A stretch of 64,000 bases of DNA from Parastagonospora avenae f. sp. tritici 18332-5 (taxonomy: Eukaryota; Ascomycota; Dothideomycetes; Pleosporales; Phaeosphaeriaceae), in contig JAFJTR010000065.1 in assembly GCA_022559985.1 (NCBI GenBank), forward strand, positions 111,705-175,704. Reading direction: 5' to 3'. The notes under the pieces were generated by a model. The model did not search any database. It was not told the origin of the DNA and worked only from the letters and a program-made list of their open reading frames with translations. Of this stretch, positions 42,750 to 53,959 are shown one piece after another. How positions within the stretch are numbered: the stretch's first letter is position 1; every line of letters starts with the position of its first letter. A program made the translations under genes and the position numbers.

Positions 42750-43586
42750 GATGAATATGTATTCTTGGTAGTTTGATACTTTGTGGTTTGAAAAAAGTGT
42801 TGCTTGAGGCTCGTGACAGAGGGGTAGTAGCTCTCTCAAAGTGAGGGGTCACCTCACCCTTATTTATCTGTCCCGCATTGCAAACCGGTGACAAACCGCT
42901 GCCGACAATTGAAGCGCCGATTGCCGCACCCAGCAGCCCACCCGCCAATAGTGGATGCGCCGCGCGAGGTGATTAGCCCTGTTTGAGCAAGTTTCGTGGG
43001 TGAGGTGTGTGGGTCCGGCGGCGGCTTACTGCATGCAGTTTGGGAGGGTGGGAATCGCGTTGCAGCAGAAGGAAGAGGGTCTACGACTAGACTTTACGAA
43101 GGCGCGAGGTGTTCTTGTTGAGAAGGATGGGAAAATGTGTATATTGCATCGACTTGGCGGGTTCTGTTGTCCATTTATAGCAGTATTCTCGCTGTACTGA
43201 GATGTTCAAGTCGGATATCTGCGCATCGATGTGTATAGCTCTTGCATAAGGTCAGCTTACCTGTGCTTTCTTTTTGCTCGTCTTACGTACCGAAAGACAT
43301 GGCATGATATTCTTCGCATGAGATTGGAGCTGGTATAGACGTTGCGACGCCTCCTACGTCTTTGCTTGTGGGGTAAAGTGGGTTGGAGGCATAGCATATT
43401 CGCCACCATCCAAGCACTCGCGTGCCGCGCTGACCGCAGTGAAAGTGATGCTAGCCCAGTAAGTTGCTCGACAAGAGGGATGCGTTGAAAATGCTCGATT
43501 TGTGCCTCGGAGATATGTAATGCGCTGTTGATGTACAAGACAGTCGTCAATCTAGTGCAGAGAAGCGTACATACAGCGGTATCATC
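42750..43586. other. Intergenic, metallothionein promoter
   Basis: 837 bp. It holds the upstream region of the metallothionein on the left and the 3' UTR of the TBC gene on the right. A 97-codon minus-strand frame at 43257-43550 is not convincing as a gene. Confidence 0.45.
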
Positions 43587-46026
43587 TTACAATACACCCC
43601 TCTTCTCCATGTTGTCTAGATCGATGATCTCCTCTTCGACCTCGTGCTCCGGGACATGCTTGCTCTTCGTGCCCTTGCCGCTCTTGCCGGCGACACTGCC
43701 TCTCTTGCTGTCCTTTACACTACTGCTGTCATCTTCATCTTCATCGCCGAACAAGAACCCCTTGCCCTTCATTCGCCTCTTTTCGTCTGACGAAAACGTC
43801 GAGTGTGCTGTGCCCGAGGCAAAGTTTGACGTTGCCGAGTCCTCGCCTAGCATCCATGAGAAGTTTGAGGAGGTAAGATGGGGTCGTGAGCGTGGCGAGA
43901 GGTGCATATTAGGCTGTGGTTGTGCTGGCTTGGCTACAACTGGTGGCGTCATCGGACGCGGACTGGGTGCGGGTGGTTGAGTCGTCTCTGGGGCGGAAAT
44001 TGGTGCAGGTGTAGGCTCTGAAGGTGCGTCAACTGATACTCGAGGAGTACCTGGAGTACGCTCTGGCAGTGGCGTTGCTGGTGCAGGCAATGCCAGAGTT
44101 TCTGCTGCCTTCTCACTCGCCGCCTGCTCTGTCGATTCCTCGGGAAGTGGTATCGATGAGTCCTCGAGGTATACTTGGACGAATTGCACCTTTGCAATGG
44201 CAAGGCTCAGTGCTTCCAGCGCCTCCTTTCCTTTCGCATCTTCATCTTGTGTACTATGCTCTTCAGTCCGCTCTCTATGGTGCTCCCACAGCTCGCCAAC
44301 CACCGTCTCAAGCATCTTCGCCAAGTTCCTATTTCTCTTTTCAAGGCCTTGGACTCTTCGTGCTACGTTCGCAGAGTTATTTCGATCCAGCCCCGGTCGA
44401 GGAGAACTGATGGAGGTTGCTGATTGTGCTGGCTTTCGAAACTCTCGTCCTCCGGCTCTTGGTGTGCTCTGACCGGAATTTGTTGCTGACTGATAGGCCT
44501 CGACGTTCTTTTTGACCTCCCCTACTGCCTCTCTGATAGCTTTCCCAACACCCCACTGTGACCCACGCTCAAACACATTTTTTGCTGCACCTTGGAGCAT
44601 AGCCTCGAGGCCTGCTCCTTGCTGACCAACGAAACTTATCGGCGAACCTATACTGCGGCGTGTTCGATGCGAGGCGAACGATGGGGACGGTGATGATTCA
44701 CGGATGACTGTTGGCAATGCAGGTTCAATGATTGGAGCCTGCTTTCCATATCTTGTGATGATCTCAGCCCCACCTTCTGGGGTCAGGTTGTCGCGCAGAT
44801 ACAAGGCATCCTTGATGAGGGTATACGCAGGTGCTGTTGGCTCAGGGTACCGCAAGAGTAATGAAAAGGCTTCATTTGTGTCAGCTGCCACGAGGTCCCA
44901 TCGTATCCGAAGAAGCATTGCAATCGAGATCATGTCGACAATTTCCAAGGTAGAGTCAATGGCAAACAATGCGTCCCACATGTCGAATACGGCGTCTAAA
45001 GAGAATTCTCGTCCGAAAAGAAGTCTTATCCAACGTCTAGGTACTGTTAGAATTGCCAGGAAGGAGTAGTAGGGGCCATACAATAGGAATATCTGAGGCA
45101 CGATTTCAAGTTTGACCAGATGGGCAAACAGCTCTGGGTCGGCCTTCGGCAGGAACTTGTCGAAGATCCTCGAGCTCCGTGTAAGCATTGGCGTATCCTT
45201 GGTCGTCGAGCCTGTCTCCGCTGGTGCATAGAAAGACTTAGCTGTCTGCATGATGAGCGAGAACAGTGCATGCGAATCATGCTCAATGTAGCGTGAGTCC
45301 AGCATATCCATGAGCAATGGATCTGGTTGCCCAGAAGCACTGGTTCGCTCGACGGCGTCTCTCTCCACGACCCACAGTAGTGGCGCCAATATCTCGTGCA
45401 TGCCTTGACGGTACCCTATGCCTGGATGCATCTTGCACCACACAAACAGTATATCCAACATCATGTCCTGTGTACCGGGCTGTCGGAAATAGACATTGTC
45501 TGGCATGCACCGCTCAATATCTTGGAAGATCTCGGCGCGCAGAGCTTCGTCGGCTCGGAGGGCTACCCATGGGGACTTTCACGGCTTAGTACCTGGTAGG
45601 TTCAGATAGGCTCAGCCAGAAGAGAGATGTTCGTACCTCGTCATGTTCGCTCAACGGGTCCACGGACGAGTCGAACTCATCGGGATGTCGTATTGCACGC
45701 AGATAGTGGTCTCGGAGGGATTCGTAGGACCTGCGCGTGTTGGAAAGGTGGGTAGGCCATGATGATCGATCGAGTGTTTTGAAGACAAGGAAGATCTGCT
45801 GTTGATAAGCGTCTATCTGGGGGGAAGGAGCGATGGACTCACTTTCCAACACACAGAGCGCAATCCTGCCGTGATTTGTGGCTCTTTGTGCGAGGATACG
45901 TGAATCTTCAGGTCGGTCAAGGAGTGGAAGTCATCGAGTTGGCGCCAATGCTTCCTGGCAGGTGTCAGTGAGGTTTGTAGCAATTGGGAACAAGCAGGCG
46001 CACTCGGCTTCAGACACGGTCCGCAT
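43587..46026 (-). CDS. TBC-domain Rab GTPase-activating protein (TBC1D5-like)
   Basis: 745 aa in five exons: 46004-46026 (23 nt), 45843-45954, 45637-45795, 45082-45575 and 43587-45036. Introns are 49, 47, 61 and 45 nt. It stimulates GTP hydrolysis by Rab proteins; TBC1D5 acts on Rab7 with retromer. The arginine finger is in EIFQDIERC and the glutamine finger in GIGYRQGMHE. LRSVCWK in exon 2 and RWIRLLFGREFSLDAVFDMW after intron 4 match TBC1D5. Intron 4 is a multiple of three and stop-free, so an intron-blind reading would wrongly include 15 residues (ending ILTVPR) at this point. The C-terminal ~350 residues are Ser/Pro/Thr-rich with a short coiled coil, ending EEEIIDLDNMEKRGVL. The splice-joined start MRTVSEAEKHWRQLDDFHSL fits the family. 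Confidence 0.9.
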
Positions 46027-46703
46027 CACGAGGGCAACTGAGGAGACAGGCAATTTTCAAGGAATGTGGTGCAAAAGTACCCTGATGGTAGCTCGAGCTA
46101 TGTCGGTGCTGCGCGTGGTACCGCGACGTGGGGTACTCGCGGGCCTAAGATACACCGAGGCATCTCACGTGGCAGACGTCAGGACAATTGGACGACGTCT
46201 CATAAGCGATCAAACCAAAGCGTCACCAGAGCGAATCCCTCAATGACATATCGAGCAAAAGAACAGGCGATGACGTCTGTCTTTCGCGGAGGTTTGGTTG
46301 CCAGGATCTGTTATTTCAAAGTTCACAGCCTCGCTAGGATCAGACATGGTTCAAGCATCGAAAACCCATGGGTGATCTCGTTTGCTGCAAGTCGAATTAT
46401 GCAGTTTCATGCAACTATCTATGGCCGTTGTCAACGATGCCTGTTTGACAGGTCCTTGGTCATTGATCCGCGGAGTTTGAAACGACATGTTCCTGAATCA
46501 TGCCCTCCCACGTGCCTCTTCAACAACGTCCCGTCATTTAGGTACTGGTGGGAGTCAAACTGCATTCAGCCGGATCGCCATAACCCACGGAGTAACTCTT
46601 CAACAGGACCGCATCGGTACCTGGGCAACTCGCCGTGACTCGGCTTGCATACGAGCAACACGGGATTGTCTTACTCCCAAGAACGCAGATCTGCGTCTCG
46701 CGC
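46027..46703. other. Intergenic, no gene seen
   Basis: 677 bp between two minus-strand genes. A 190-codon plus-strand frame here (46066-46638) has unusual composition and no motif, and I treat it as chance. Confidence 0.5.
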
Positions 46704-47179
46704 TCAGTCTTTCTGGCTGGGCACCGCATTCCTCTGGCCCTCAATGAGCAGCTTGTTTGTCAGTCCAGGTGTGATGATATCCTGGCGGAAACGCTCCTGC
46801 TGCAGCAACTCTAGCGCGCGTAGCGTTGGTCCAGGGTGACTGCAAAGTGGGCATCAGTAAGCACACCTGCGTGTGACTGGCGACAAGGCGGTGTACGTAC
46901 TGGAGAAATTTTATATACTTGGGTTCGGCAAAGTACTGCAGGTAGTCGAGATAGGCTACAAACTCGGGCTTATCAAAGTACTTTTGCGTAGCGAGGTAAT
47001 TGAGATAGACGGGATTCGCGAGGCATTGCACAAACTAGGCTCGTGTTAACGTATTGATGAAACGGATTAGGGGCCGTGACGCAAGCCAACAACGTACGTA
47101 CCTCGAGTTCGAGCTCGAAGCGCATGAAGCCGCCGTGGAGCGGCACGTCGGAGCGCTCTTGAGGAGGAGGCGAGGCCAT
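46704..47179 (-). CDS. MED31: Mediator complex subunit Med31 (Soh1)
   Basis: 115 aa in three exons: 47102-47179, 46901-47034 and 46704-46839 (introns 67 and 61 nt). Med31 is the most conserved Mediator subunit and sits in the middle module bridging RNA polymerase II and regulators. The signature is plain: [20 protein letters not shown], then [53 protein letters not shown]. The final splice (CA|T) replaces the frame-shifted reading of exon 2 and restores this order. Length is normal for fungi. Confidence 0.95.
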
Positions 47180-48230
47180 GGTGTAAGGCCGTGAACCGTG
47201 TGAAGGTTGGGGCTGGACTGGACAGAACAAAGGTCCGCTCGGGCCTTTCAGAAGCTGAGGCTCAGGGAATTAGGCTCAGGGTCTTCCCCGCAATTGTGAA
47301 GGAGTCGGCAGCTATTCCGTAAGGAGGCTTGTCAGACCTCTCGGCACGAGGATCGTGCGCGTGCAGCGACGGGCAGGGACTACCGCGACGGTCTAATAAG
47401 CTTTTGATGAAACGCGTGTAGAGTTGAGGGAGGGATAGGAGGCAGAGTGCTGGCAGAGAGATGAGTGCAGCGAGGTGAGGGTGAGGGCGAGTGAATTGGA
47501 GTGAAGGGGTATGGGTGTGGATGTGTGTTCTCCAAGGGCAATGCTGGGCATCAACCAAAGCATCGAGGAGCTGAGCCAGCCGCAGAGCCCATGTGCCGTG
47601 CCTGTGCCTGCGTCGGGTCTCTCCTTTCCACCCCACAGCGACGGCCAGCCACAAGCCCGCCTTTGCGAGATTCGGCCTGGTTCAATGCTGTCTCTAGGCT
47701 AGAGCTGCTCGTGACCTGGCGCCACCAGACACGAGCTCCTGGTGGTCCAGCGTAATAAGAATAAGGCCCTGGACGGCCGCTCCTGCTAGAAGACCACTCG
47801 CCGCCGGCGCGCATACCCATCAACATTAATTCGCGTGCTGCCCGTCACATCGGTGCTCGTTTCCTCTGCACCACCTCTCCTCCACCGCCCGCCATCCACG
47901 TTGCTTTGCTGTGCCTGGGGTCTATGTCCAGTAATTTCTAGACGCAGCATCCACTAACGGCCCTCAAACGCCGCCCCGCCGGCCGCCCATTGCTCGCCGC
48001 TGCATCCTCCAGCATCGCGTATCGCCAGTCTTAATATTGTAGCTCACTGCCCCATCTGCATCGCCGCCTGTGCGTGCCCCGGAGCAGGCTTATCACTGCA
48101 CCAGTTGGAGATTGAGATTCCCGCCGCGTCACCGTCAGCCAACAGTCGCACAGCACTCAACTGTCGGCTCCCCTGGCTCCACTGTAACTGTAATTGGGCA
48201 CTGAACAGGGTTGCAAGCAGCAACGGCATC
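47180..48230. other. Divergent promoter / 5' leader region
   Basis: 1051 bp between the divergent MED31 and PAL1 starts. The part nearest PAL1 (about 47830-48230) is C-rich with many CACC/GCC runs, probably a long 5' UTR. No ORF with motif. Confidence 0.5.
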
Positions 48231-50015
48231 ATGTTCGCGGAACAGTCAATGCCAGGTAAGGACCCAACCGTCGCTTGTTTCACGGTGCGCTGGCGCTGTG
48301 ACGAAACAGGAGAGCACTGATAACCTTTTTCTTATCATTAGACCGCCAGCCGTCGCCTGGGCTATCCCCCAGTCTCTCCTCCAACAACCCATTCCGCAGA
48401 GCCGTGTCACCCGGTCTTCAATCACCCGCCAGTCTCCAGGACCGCTCCAGCTCCGGCAGCAGACCAATGTCGCGCAACCCCTTCCTGTCGACGTTCGAAG
48501 CCGAGTTTAACAAGGAGGCCAAGAAGACGGACAATCTCATCGACATGTCGGCCAATATGACCGCCTCGCCCAAGAAGGCCACCTTTGGCACTGCTACCGA
48601 GGAGCTCTTTGTACGTCCAATCTCCTCACCTAGAGCCTGAGTGACAGCCACGGGGAGCACGTCGCACAAGCGACACTTTCTGTCCCTGTACCTGCAGCCA
48701 TTAGCCCTGAGCCCTGATAAAACGCGCTATCCGCACTCGCAGCCTGCGAGCATGCAGCATGGATCGCTTCAGGCACTTTGTGCATCAGTTTGCTGACTAT
48801 CCTGCCCTCGTACAGAAGAACCTGACCATCGAGGATGACAAGAAGAGGAGCGCCCCACCCCGGCCTGCCCCCAACCGCAGTGCTACCGACCAGCGCCAGC
48901 ACCGCCCAAGCCGCTCTGAGGAGGAGCGCGACAGGATGCGTGCAGACAGCCGGGGGACTCCTCGGGCGCGCGGCCCGCCAGGATCCTCTCGTCCACCGCC
49001 ACGCGCCGGCAGCCGCGAGCGCCGCGAGAGACGTCCGCGACGCAACTCCGAATCTTCCATTATCGACAAGGGCTCGTTAGACCCCGACGAGGAGCGCCGC
49101 CGCAGACAGCGCCGAAGGGAGCGAGAAGAGCGCGCCAAAGACGGCAAATCCTCGACCACGAAAAAAGTCCGCCGCCCGCAGGGACTCGATCTGATCGACA
49201 AGCTCGATGTGACCGGCATCTACGGTCCGAGCATGATCCACCACGATGGCCCTTACGACGCTGTACAGCCCCACCGCAACCGCAAGAAGGACGCCCGCGC
49301 ACCCATGGAGGCTTTCCCGGTCGGTTCCGCCAACAACTCGCTCGGCGGCTCAGGACCCCTGAACTCCAAGATCGACCTCGACCGCATCCACGGCAGAGGA
49401 GCGGAGGGTTTCACCGACTTCGGCAACCACGAGGTTGAGTTCAAGAAGCCGCGAGTTGAGGCTGAGTTCAGCGTTAAGGGCCGCTCTGATATCATCCACG
49501 GGGAGCCAACACACGGTCTTGGCACGTCTACTTTCCTAGAAGGTGCACCGGCATCACGCAAGGCTGTCCAGGAAGACATGGAGGCCCAGAGGCAGGCGGA
49601 GGCTAGCGGCTTGGGACGCAAGAAATCCATTGCGCAGCGCTTCCGCGGAATTTCGCAGCCCCGACGAGCATACGCCGGAGAAGGGCGCATCACGTCACCC
49701 GAGGCTCGCTTTGGCACCGCCACAAGCCCGAATGGCCCCTATAGTGCTGGAGCCCTCTCGCAGTCGAAAGCTACAGAGGCAAACCCGTTCTTCGATGAGT
49801 ACAACCAGGCCTACGACTCCAAGGGTGCTTCCATCAAAGCTACCGAGGGCAACGGACAGTCACCACCTGGCCGCAACGCGCTTCAGCGATCTGTCACCGC
49901 CGACAGTGTAGGCTCCCCGACCAACCCGTCCAATCCTACCAACGAGAGCAAGCCTAGCAATGGATTCCTCAACAGAGTCAAGAGCTTGAAGGGCGGTCGC
50001 AGACGTCCTGCTTGA
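48231..50015 (+). CDS. pal1: Pal1-family cell morphology protein
   Basis: 497 aa in three exons: 48231-48255, 48342-48610 and 48816-50015 (introns 86 and 205 nt; donors GTAAGG and GTACGT). Pal1 proteins localise to growth sites and endocytic patches and maintain cylindrical shape. The N-terminal region is Ser/Pro-rich with two NPF endocytic-adaptor motifs (SNNPFRRAV and SRNPFLSTFEAEF), the first of which could bind EH domains. The core Pal1 domain includes GLDLIDKLDVTGIYGPSMIH, HDGPYDAVQPHRNRKKDARA and PMEAFPVGSANNSLGGSGPL. A long Arg-rich helix (DEERRRRQRRREREERAKDG) precedes it. A third NPF (EANPFFDEYN) occurs near the C-terminus. Exon borders were chosen from TEELF joining KNLTIEDD. Confidence 0.9.
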
Positions 50016-50976
50016 GCGAACACCACAGTGAATGCCTTTAGCCGAATACATTAGCAAATTATTGCCTTACCGCGCCTCGCCCTCGGATGCGCCTTCACCC
50101 GCGCCCAGGACTCTCTTCGAGCTCTACAGCGAATTCGGAAGCCGCGACACGACGAATCCGGCGTATCTTCTATCATCATAGGCGTCCCTTGGCGGACGAT
50201 ATTTTCCTTTTGTATCTTGGCGCCAGGAGTAGGTCGCAGCATCAAAGGCAAAACAGTTCTGGATACTATCCTCCGTGTACAACTGGGACACTTGGCGCTG
50301 TAAAAGCGGCATATCAGACCTGTTTTCTTTTTTCTTCTTTCACGTTTTAATAGCAGACTCGGAGTGCGTGCCAAGGAGGCGCACTCATAGACTGGCTAGC
50401 TGTGGCAATAGGGGCGGTTGGGGAATGAACAAAATTGAATTGGAATTGCAGGAATACATATCTTCTGTGATGTCTATGCATGGTCTCGTATTAGTTCAGC
50501 AGTCGGTTGTATGCTGAAGTTATCACCCAGCCTTAATAAGCTCGGCAAACGTTTCACAGACAATCTTACACTACCCAGGTGGACCTTGCAATGATGCAAG
50601 TGAAAGCTCCCTTCCCTCCGATCTGCACTAGCCTCCAATCGCACCACCAAAGTACAAGATCGGCAATTAGCTCCAAGCCACAACCTCCAACATGCGAAAA
50701 GACAAACTTTGAATGTGAGAGTGAGCCCACGTTGAGTTCGCGCCTACCATATCCAATCAGTCTTCACGCATCCTTCCTTCCCCATTCGCCAGCCCCCAAA
50801 ACGCAAAATCACAGCAACCCAACTTACACCTAGCATTGAAGCTCCACCCTCCTTGGCACCTGCAGATCACGCGCCCCCAACCTTCAGCCCTTCCTCCCAT
50901 CGGGCCTTTTCCCAATTGCGCGATCGAGAAACGCCACGCGATCCTAGCGCCACTTCTGCTTTCGTCTCGGCTAGGC
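50016..50976. other. Intergenic, no gene seen
   Basis: 961 bp between tandem plus-strand genes, 3' UTR of pal1 and promoter of the next gene. No recognised element. Confidence 0.5.
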
Positions 50977-52210
50977 ATGGCGGCGGAAGTATTGCTTGCG
51001 CGCAGCGAGATTAGCGATGATGATATCGAATGGATTGTTTCTGGCAAGAACAACAAGAAAAAAGATGATGGGAGGGCGATTGGAAAGGGTGTAATCAACG
51101 GAGGGCTGACTCAAGTGGGGATTGTGGGCGTTTGGGGAGATGGGGATGAGGTACGTTCGAGTAGGAATTTGGAAGGGGGGATGGGATATGCATGTGTGGC
51201 TGATGAATATGTCGGCAGGTGTGTAAGACCTTACTCATCGATGCTCTCCTACAGTGTCCGGGGAGTGGTGCGGCGGTCGTGGATGCGACGGGGGAGTTTG
51301 ATGTTGTGGGGTTGTACACGAGTATGCTGGAGCGGTTGAAGAAAGATCCCAAGGCGCTGGGAGAGAAAGAGACGGAAGATGTCGCGGCGAGCATGTTGGA
51401 GAGAGTGAAGATCATGCGGGTGTTTGACTTTGTGGGGGTTAGGGAGGCGGTGGGGGAGATTAGGGATGGGCTTGAGGGGAGGAGGGAGAGGATGGGGACG
51501 CCGAAACACGAGCCACTGACGCCGGAGGTGCAGAAGAGGACTGTTGTTGCGGATAGTGAGGATGAAGACGAAGAGGAGGAGATGTTATTCGACATCGTAC
51601 CACCCCTGCCAGCTCCAGCATCTGAATCCACGAAGCAACCTCAATCTCACCCCCAACCCCAACTCGAACCCCTACGACAAGACGCTCCGCAAGGCAGAAT
51701 CAAATTCATCCTCCTCTCCTCCCTAACCCGCGTCCTTACTCCCCTCCTCAAAAAAGACTCCATCCAAGGTGCGTGCAGAATCCCCTCCCTCTCCCAACTT
51801 CACTAACACCCCCAGCGTACGCCCTAATCACCCCCTTCCTCACCTCCCTCGCCCACCTAACCCGCACCCACGCTCTCCATACCATCCTCGCGAACCCCGC
51901 GCCCCTCCCACCAACTCGAACTGCGCCAGACCAGCAACAGTCCCCGCCGACGCCCTCGATTTTCGCGAGTAACTCCGTTGTGCCGAGTCTGATGGGTGTG
52001 TTGGCGAGATATGTGGATTTGGGGATATTGGTGAGTGCGTTGCCAAGGGGCAAGATGGATGCTAGGGTCGTGTATCGTGATGGCGGGGTGGGTATGGGGG
52101 TTGGCGTGAAGAAAGCACAGGGAGTGGAGTGTGTGAGTGTTATTGAGGTTTTGGGGGAGCGGTGGGAGGGGAGGGTGGGTGCTTGGGAAGTCTTGAAAGC
52201 GGGTGGATGA
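50977..52210 (+). CDS. Putative P-loop/RecA-like protein (possible Rad51 paralogue type)
   Basis: 372 aa in three exons: 50977-51150, 51219-51768 and 51816-52210 (introns 68 and 47 nt; phases agree). A segment like a nucleotide-binding loop, GIVGVWGDGDEVCKTLLIDA, spans the first splice but has Cys where Walker A has Gly before KT. A strand with acidic residue follows (AAVVDATGEFDVVGLYTSML), and later QGRIKFILLSSLTRVLTPLL looks like a Walker B region without the usual acidic end. The order recalls short Rad51/XRCC2-like fungal proteins, but I cannot confirm homology. A 45-residue acidic insert (DSEDEDEEEEMLFD) lies in the middle. The frame is open 47 codons upstream of the ATG, so the start could lie in an unseen 5' exon. 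Confidence 0.6.
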
Positions 52211-52263
52211 GAAGGGTGTGTGGATGAGTGAAGGGAGAATAAATTTTTATGATACCCAGGTTT

Positions 52264-53747
52264 CTAAAGTAATGAGAAGTCATCGTCGCCGGTGTTTTTG
52301 AGCCAGCCTTTCAAACCACTTGTCTTGACGTTGGATTTGACTTTCTCCCTCGCTTCGAATATGTCGTCTCCTTTCGTGTCTGCATATGTTCGCTTTCCGA
52401 GGACTTGGGTCAGCGCTGGGACACTCACGATTGCTGCGACCTGTACAGCCGTCTTCCACAGACTGCTTCGGCAAATCGCACTCGCGCCCCTGGGATCCAA
52501 CTGTTTGCGTCCCTGCAACACGCCTCCGATGAGTGTTTCCTGCCACGTAGGACTCCACACGGCGCTGAGGTTACTCGCCACAGCTTTGCCGCCTGGTGCA
52601 ATGTTTCGACGACTCCACTTGAATTCTCGATCTGTTGGTTTGACGTCGAATTCGGACCATCGATAACCCCCATTCCAGCCGTCGATCTTGACGTCTTTCA
52701 GGCGCCCTTGGGTGGTGAAGGCGCGTTCACATGCCACTGGCACGTATTGCGATGTTGGTAGAACGAGAGTGTTGATATATGCATTCCTTGGTGAGATTAG
52801 GGTTGAGCCCATGGATGATAACAAGGACATAGCTTGCTTGAGAGCGAGTTTGTCGGTACAGGATTTGCTCAAAGTAGGTGGAGCGTCGGGGCGGGAGGGT
52901 TTACAGCGGATGACGCCGAGGTGGGAGAAGTTTGAGCGGCCGCGTAGCGCTGCTTCACTGTCCCCATCGGAAGACACTGCTGACACGGTTGGGGCCGCGC
53001 TTGTCCATGGTGTAGCATCTTCTTGAGCATCCATGACTAGTTCCATACTTGCGTCGCCACAGGGGGCTTCGGAGCAGTACATGTGGATTTGAACATCTTC
53101 GCGGATGGTGAAGGGTTGCTGCTCTTGTTCGGAATGTTCGGTGGCTGCGCGCTGGCGTATCCATGGCGAAGATGGATATGGCGGAGTTAACATTAGGAGA
53201 CATTGATCCAGCAGGAAACGATTGAATGTCCGAATTGCGAGGACTTCAGCGTGCCAGTCATGCAAAATGTTACCGTGGGCTAGTGGTAGTTTGTTGTGAG
53301 GGAGACATTTCATGCCAGTCCTGATACAGGTTAATTGACATGAGCATTGATGAGTCCACGTAAGCTTGCTTTGGAATATACCATGTTGCGAATTATTGTC
53401 CGTCACGGCTACAATAAACATATCTTCCAAATTGACGGATATGCATTTACATGCGAATGCCCAATATAGCCGAATTGAAGATTGAAATTATGCAGCAAAC
53501 ATGTAAAAACAAAATCAAGCTTACCCCAAAGAGACGCAGGAGAGCTTGTCGTCTTCACTGGAGCGATGAGCGTAAGCCACAGTGCCTGCCGGATGCAACA
53601 GGAGAGGTTACCCTTTGATAAGACGATGCCTGCGAGCGGGACCCATTCCTTGGAACCATGATTGCGGGGTCGCGGCTTACGCTTGTCGGGCAGCTGGTCG
53701 AAGGTTGCAAGAACGCAGTCTGCGATGGCATCGGCATCGACGGTCAT
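52264..53747 (-). CDS. TAD1: tRNA-specific adenosine deaminase Tad1 (ADAT1)
   Basis: 406 aa in three exons: 53612-53747, 53525-53552 (28 nt) and 52264-53320; introns 59 and 204 nt. Tad1 converts A37 to inosine in tRNA-Ala. The zinc site Glu/His is in ILHDWHAEVLAIRTFNRFL, the PC motif in CSEAPCGDASMELVMD, and the substrate-site segment in SKSCTDKLALKQAM. Exon joins were set by SKDDKLSCVSLGTGMKCLP, which matches the conserved start of the deaminase core. The ATG at 53747 is used; an in-frame ATG 25 codons upstream (53822) is possible. It is tail-to-tail with the putative P-loop gene (53 bp). Confidence 0.9.
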
Positions 53748-53959
53748 GTTGCTGATAGCCGAATGTATGCAGACATGGCGTGGTGGTATAAGCTCGGAGG
53801 TGCTGCCGGGAGCGAATGACATGGGTGCCGGATGCGTACCTTCACTCCGTTCACAATCACTCCTGCCTCTTTATCGCAGCTACCCTGTCGCACACTCTCA
53901 GCTCCAGTAATACGCCCATAAGCAGCGTCGCACCCGATCCTTCTCTCCTCTTCTTCACC
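53748..53959. promoter_or_regulatory. Divergent promoter region
   Basis: 212 bp separate the divergent starts of TAD1 and the NT-C2 gene. Both promoters must overlap here. No specific site is recognised. Confidence 0.45.

Noticed and set aside
43257..43550. 97-codon minus-strand frame downstream of the TBC gene
   Set aside because: First half is protein-like but the second half is an Arg run of low quality; no start context or homologue recognised.
46066..46638. 190-codon plus-strand frame between the TBC and MED31 genes
   Set aside because: Starts inside the TBC upstream region, no domain, no splice or promoter context; looks like chance.
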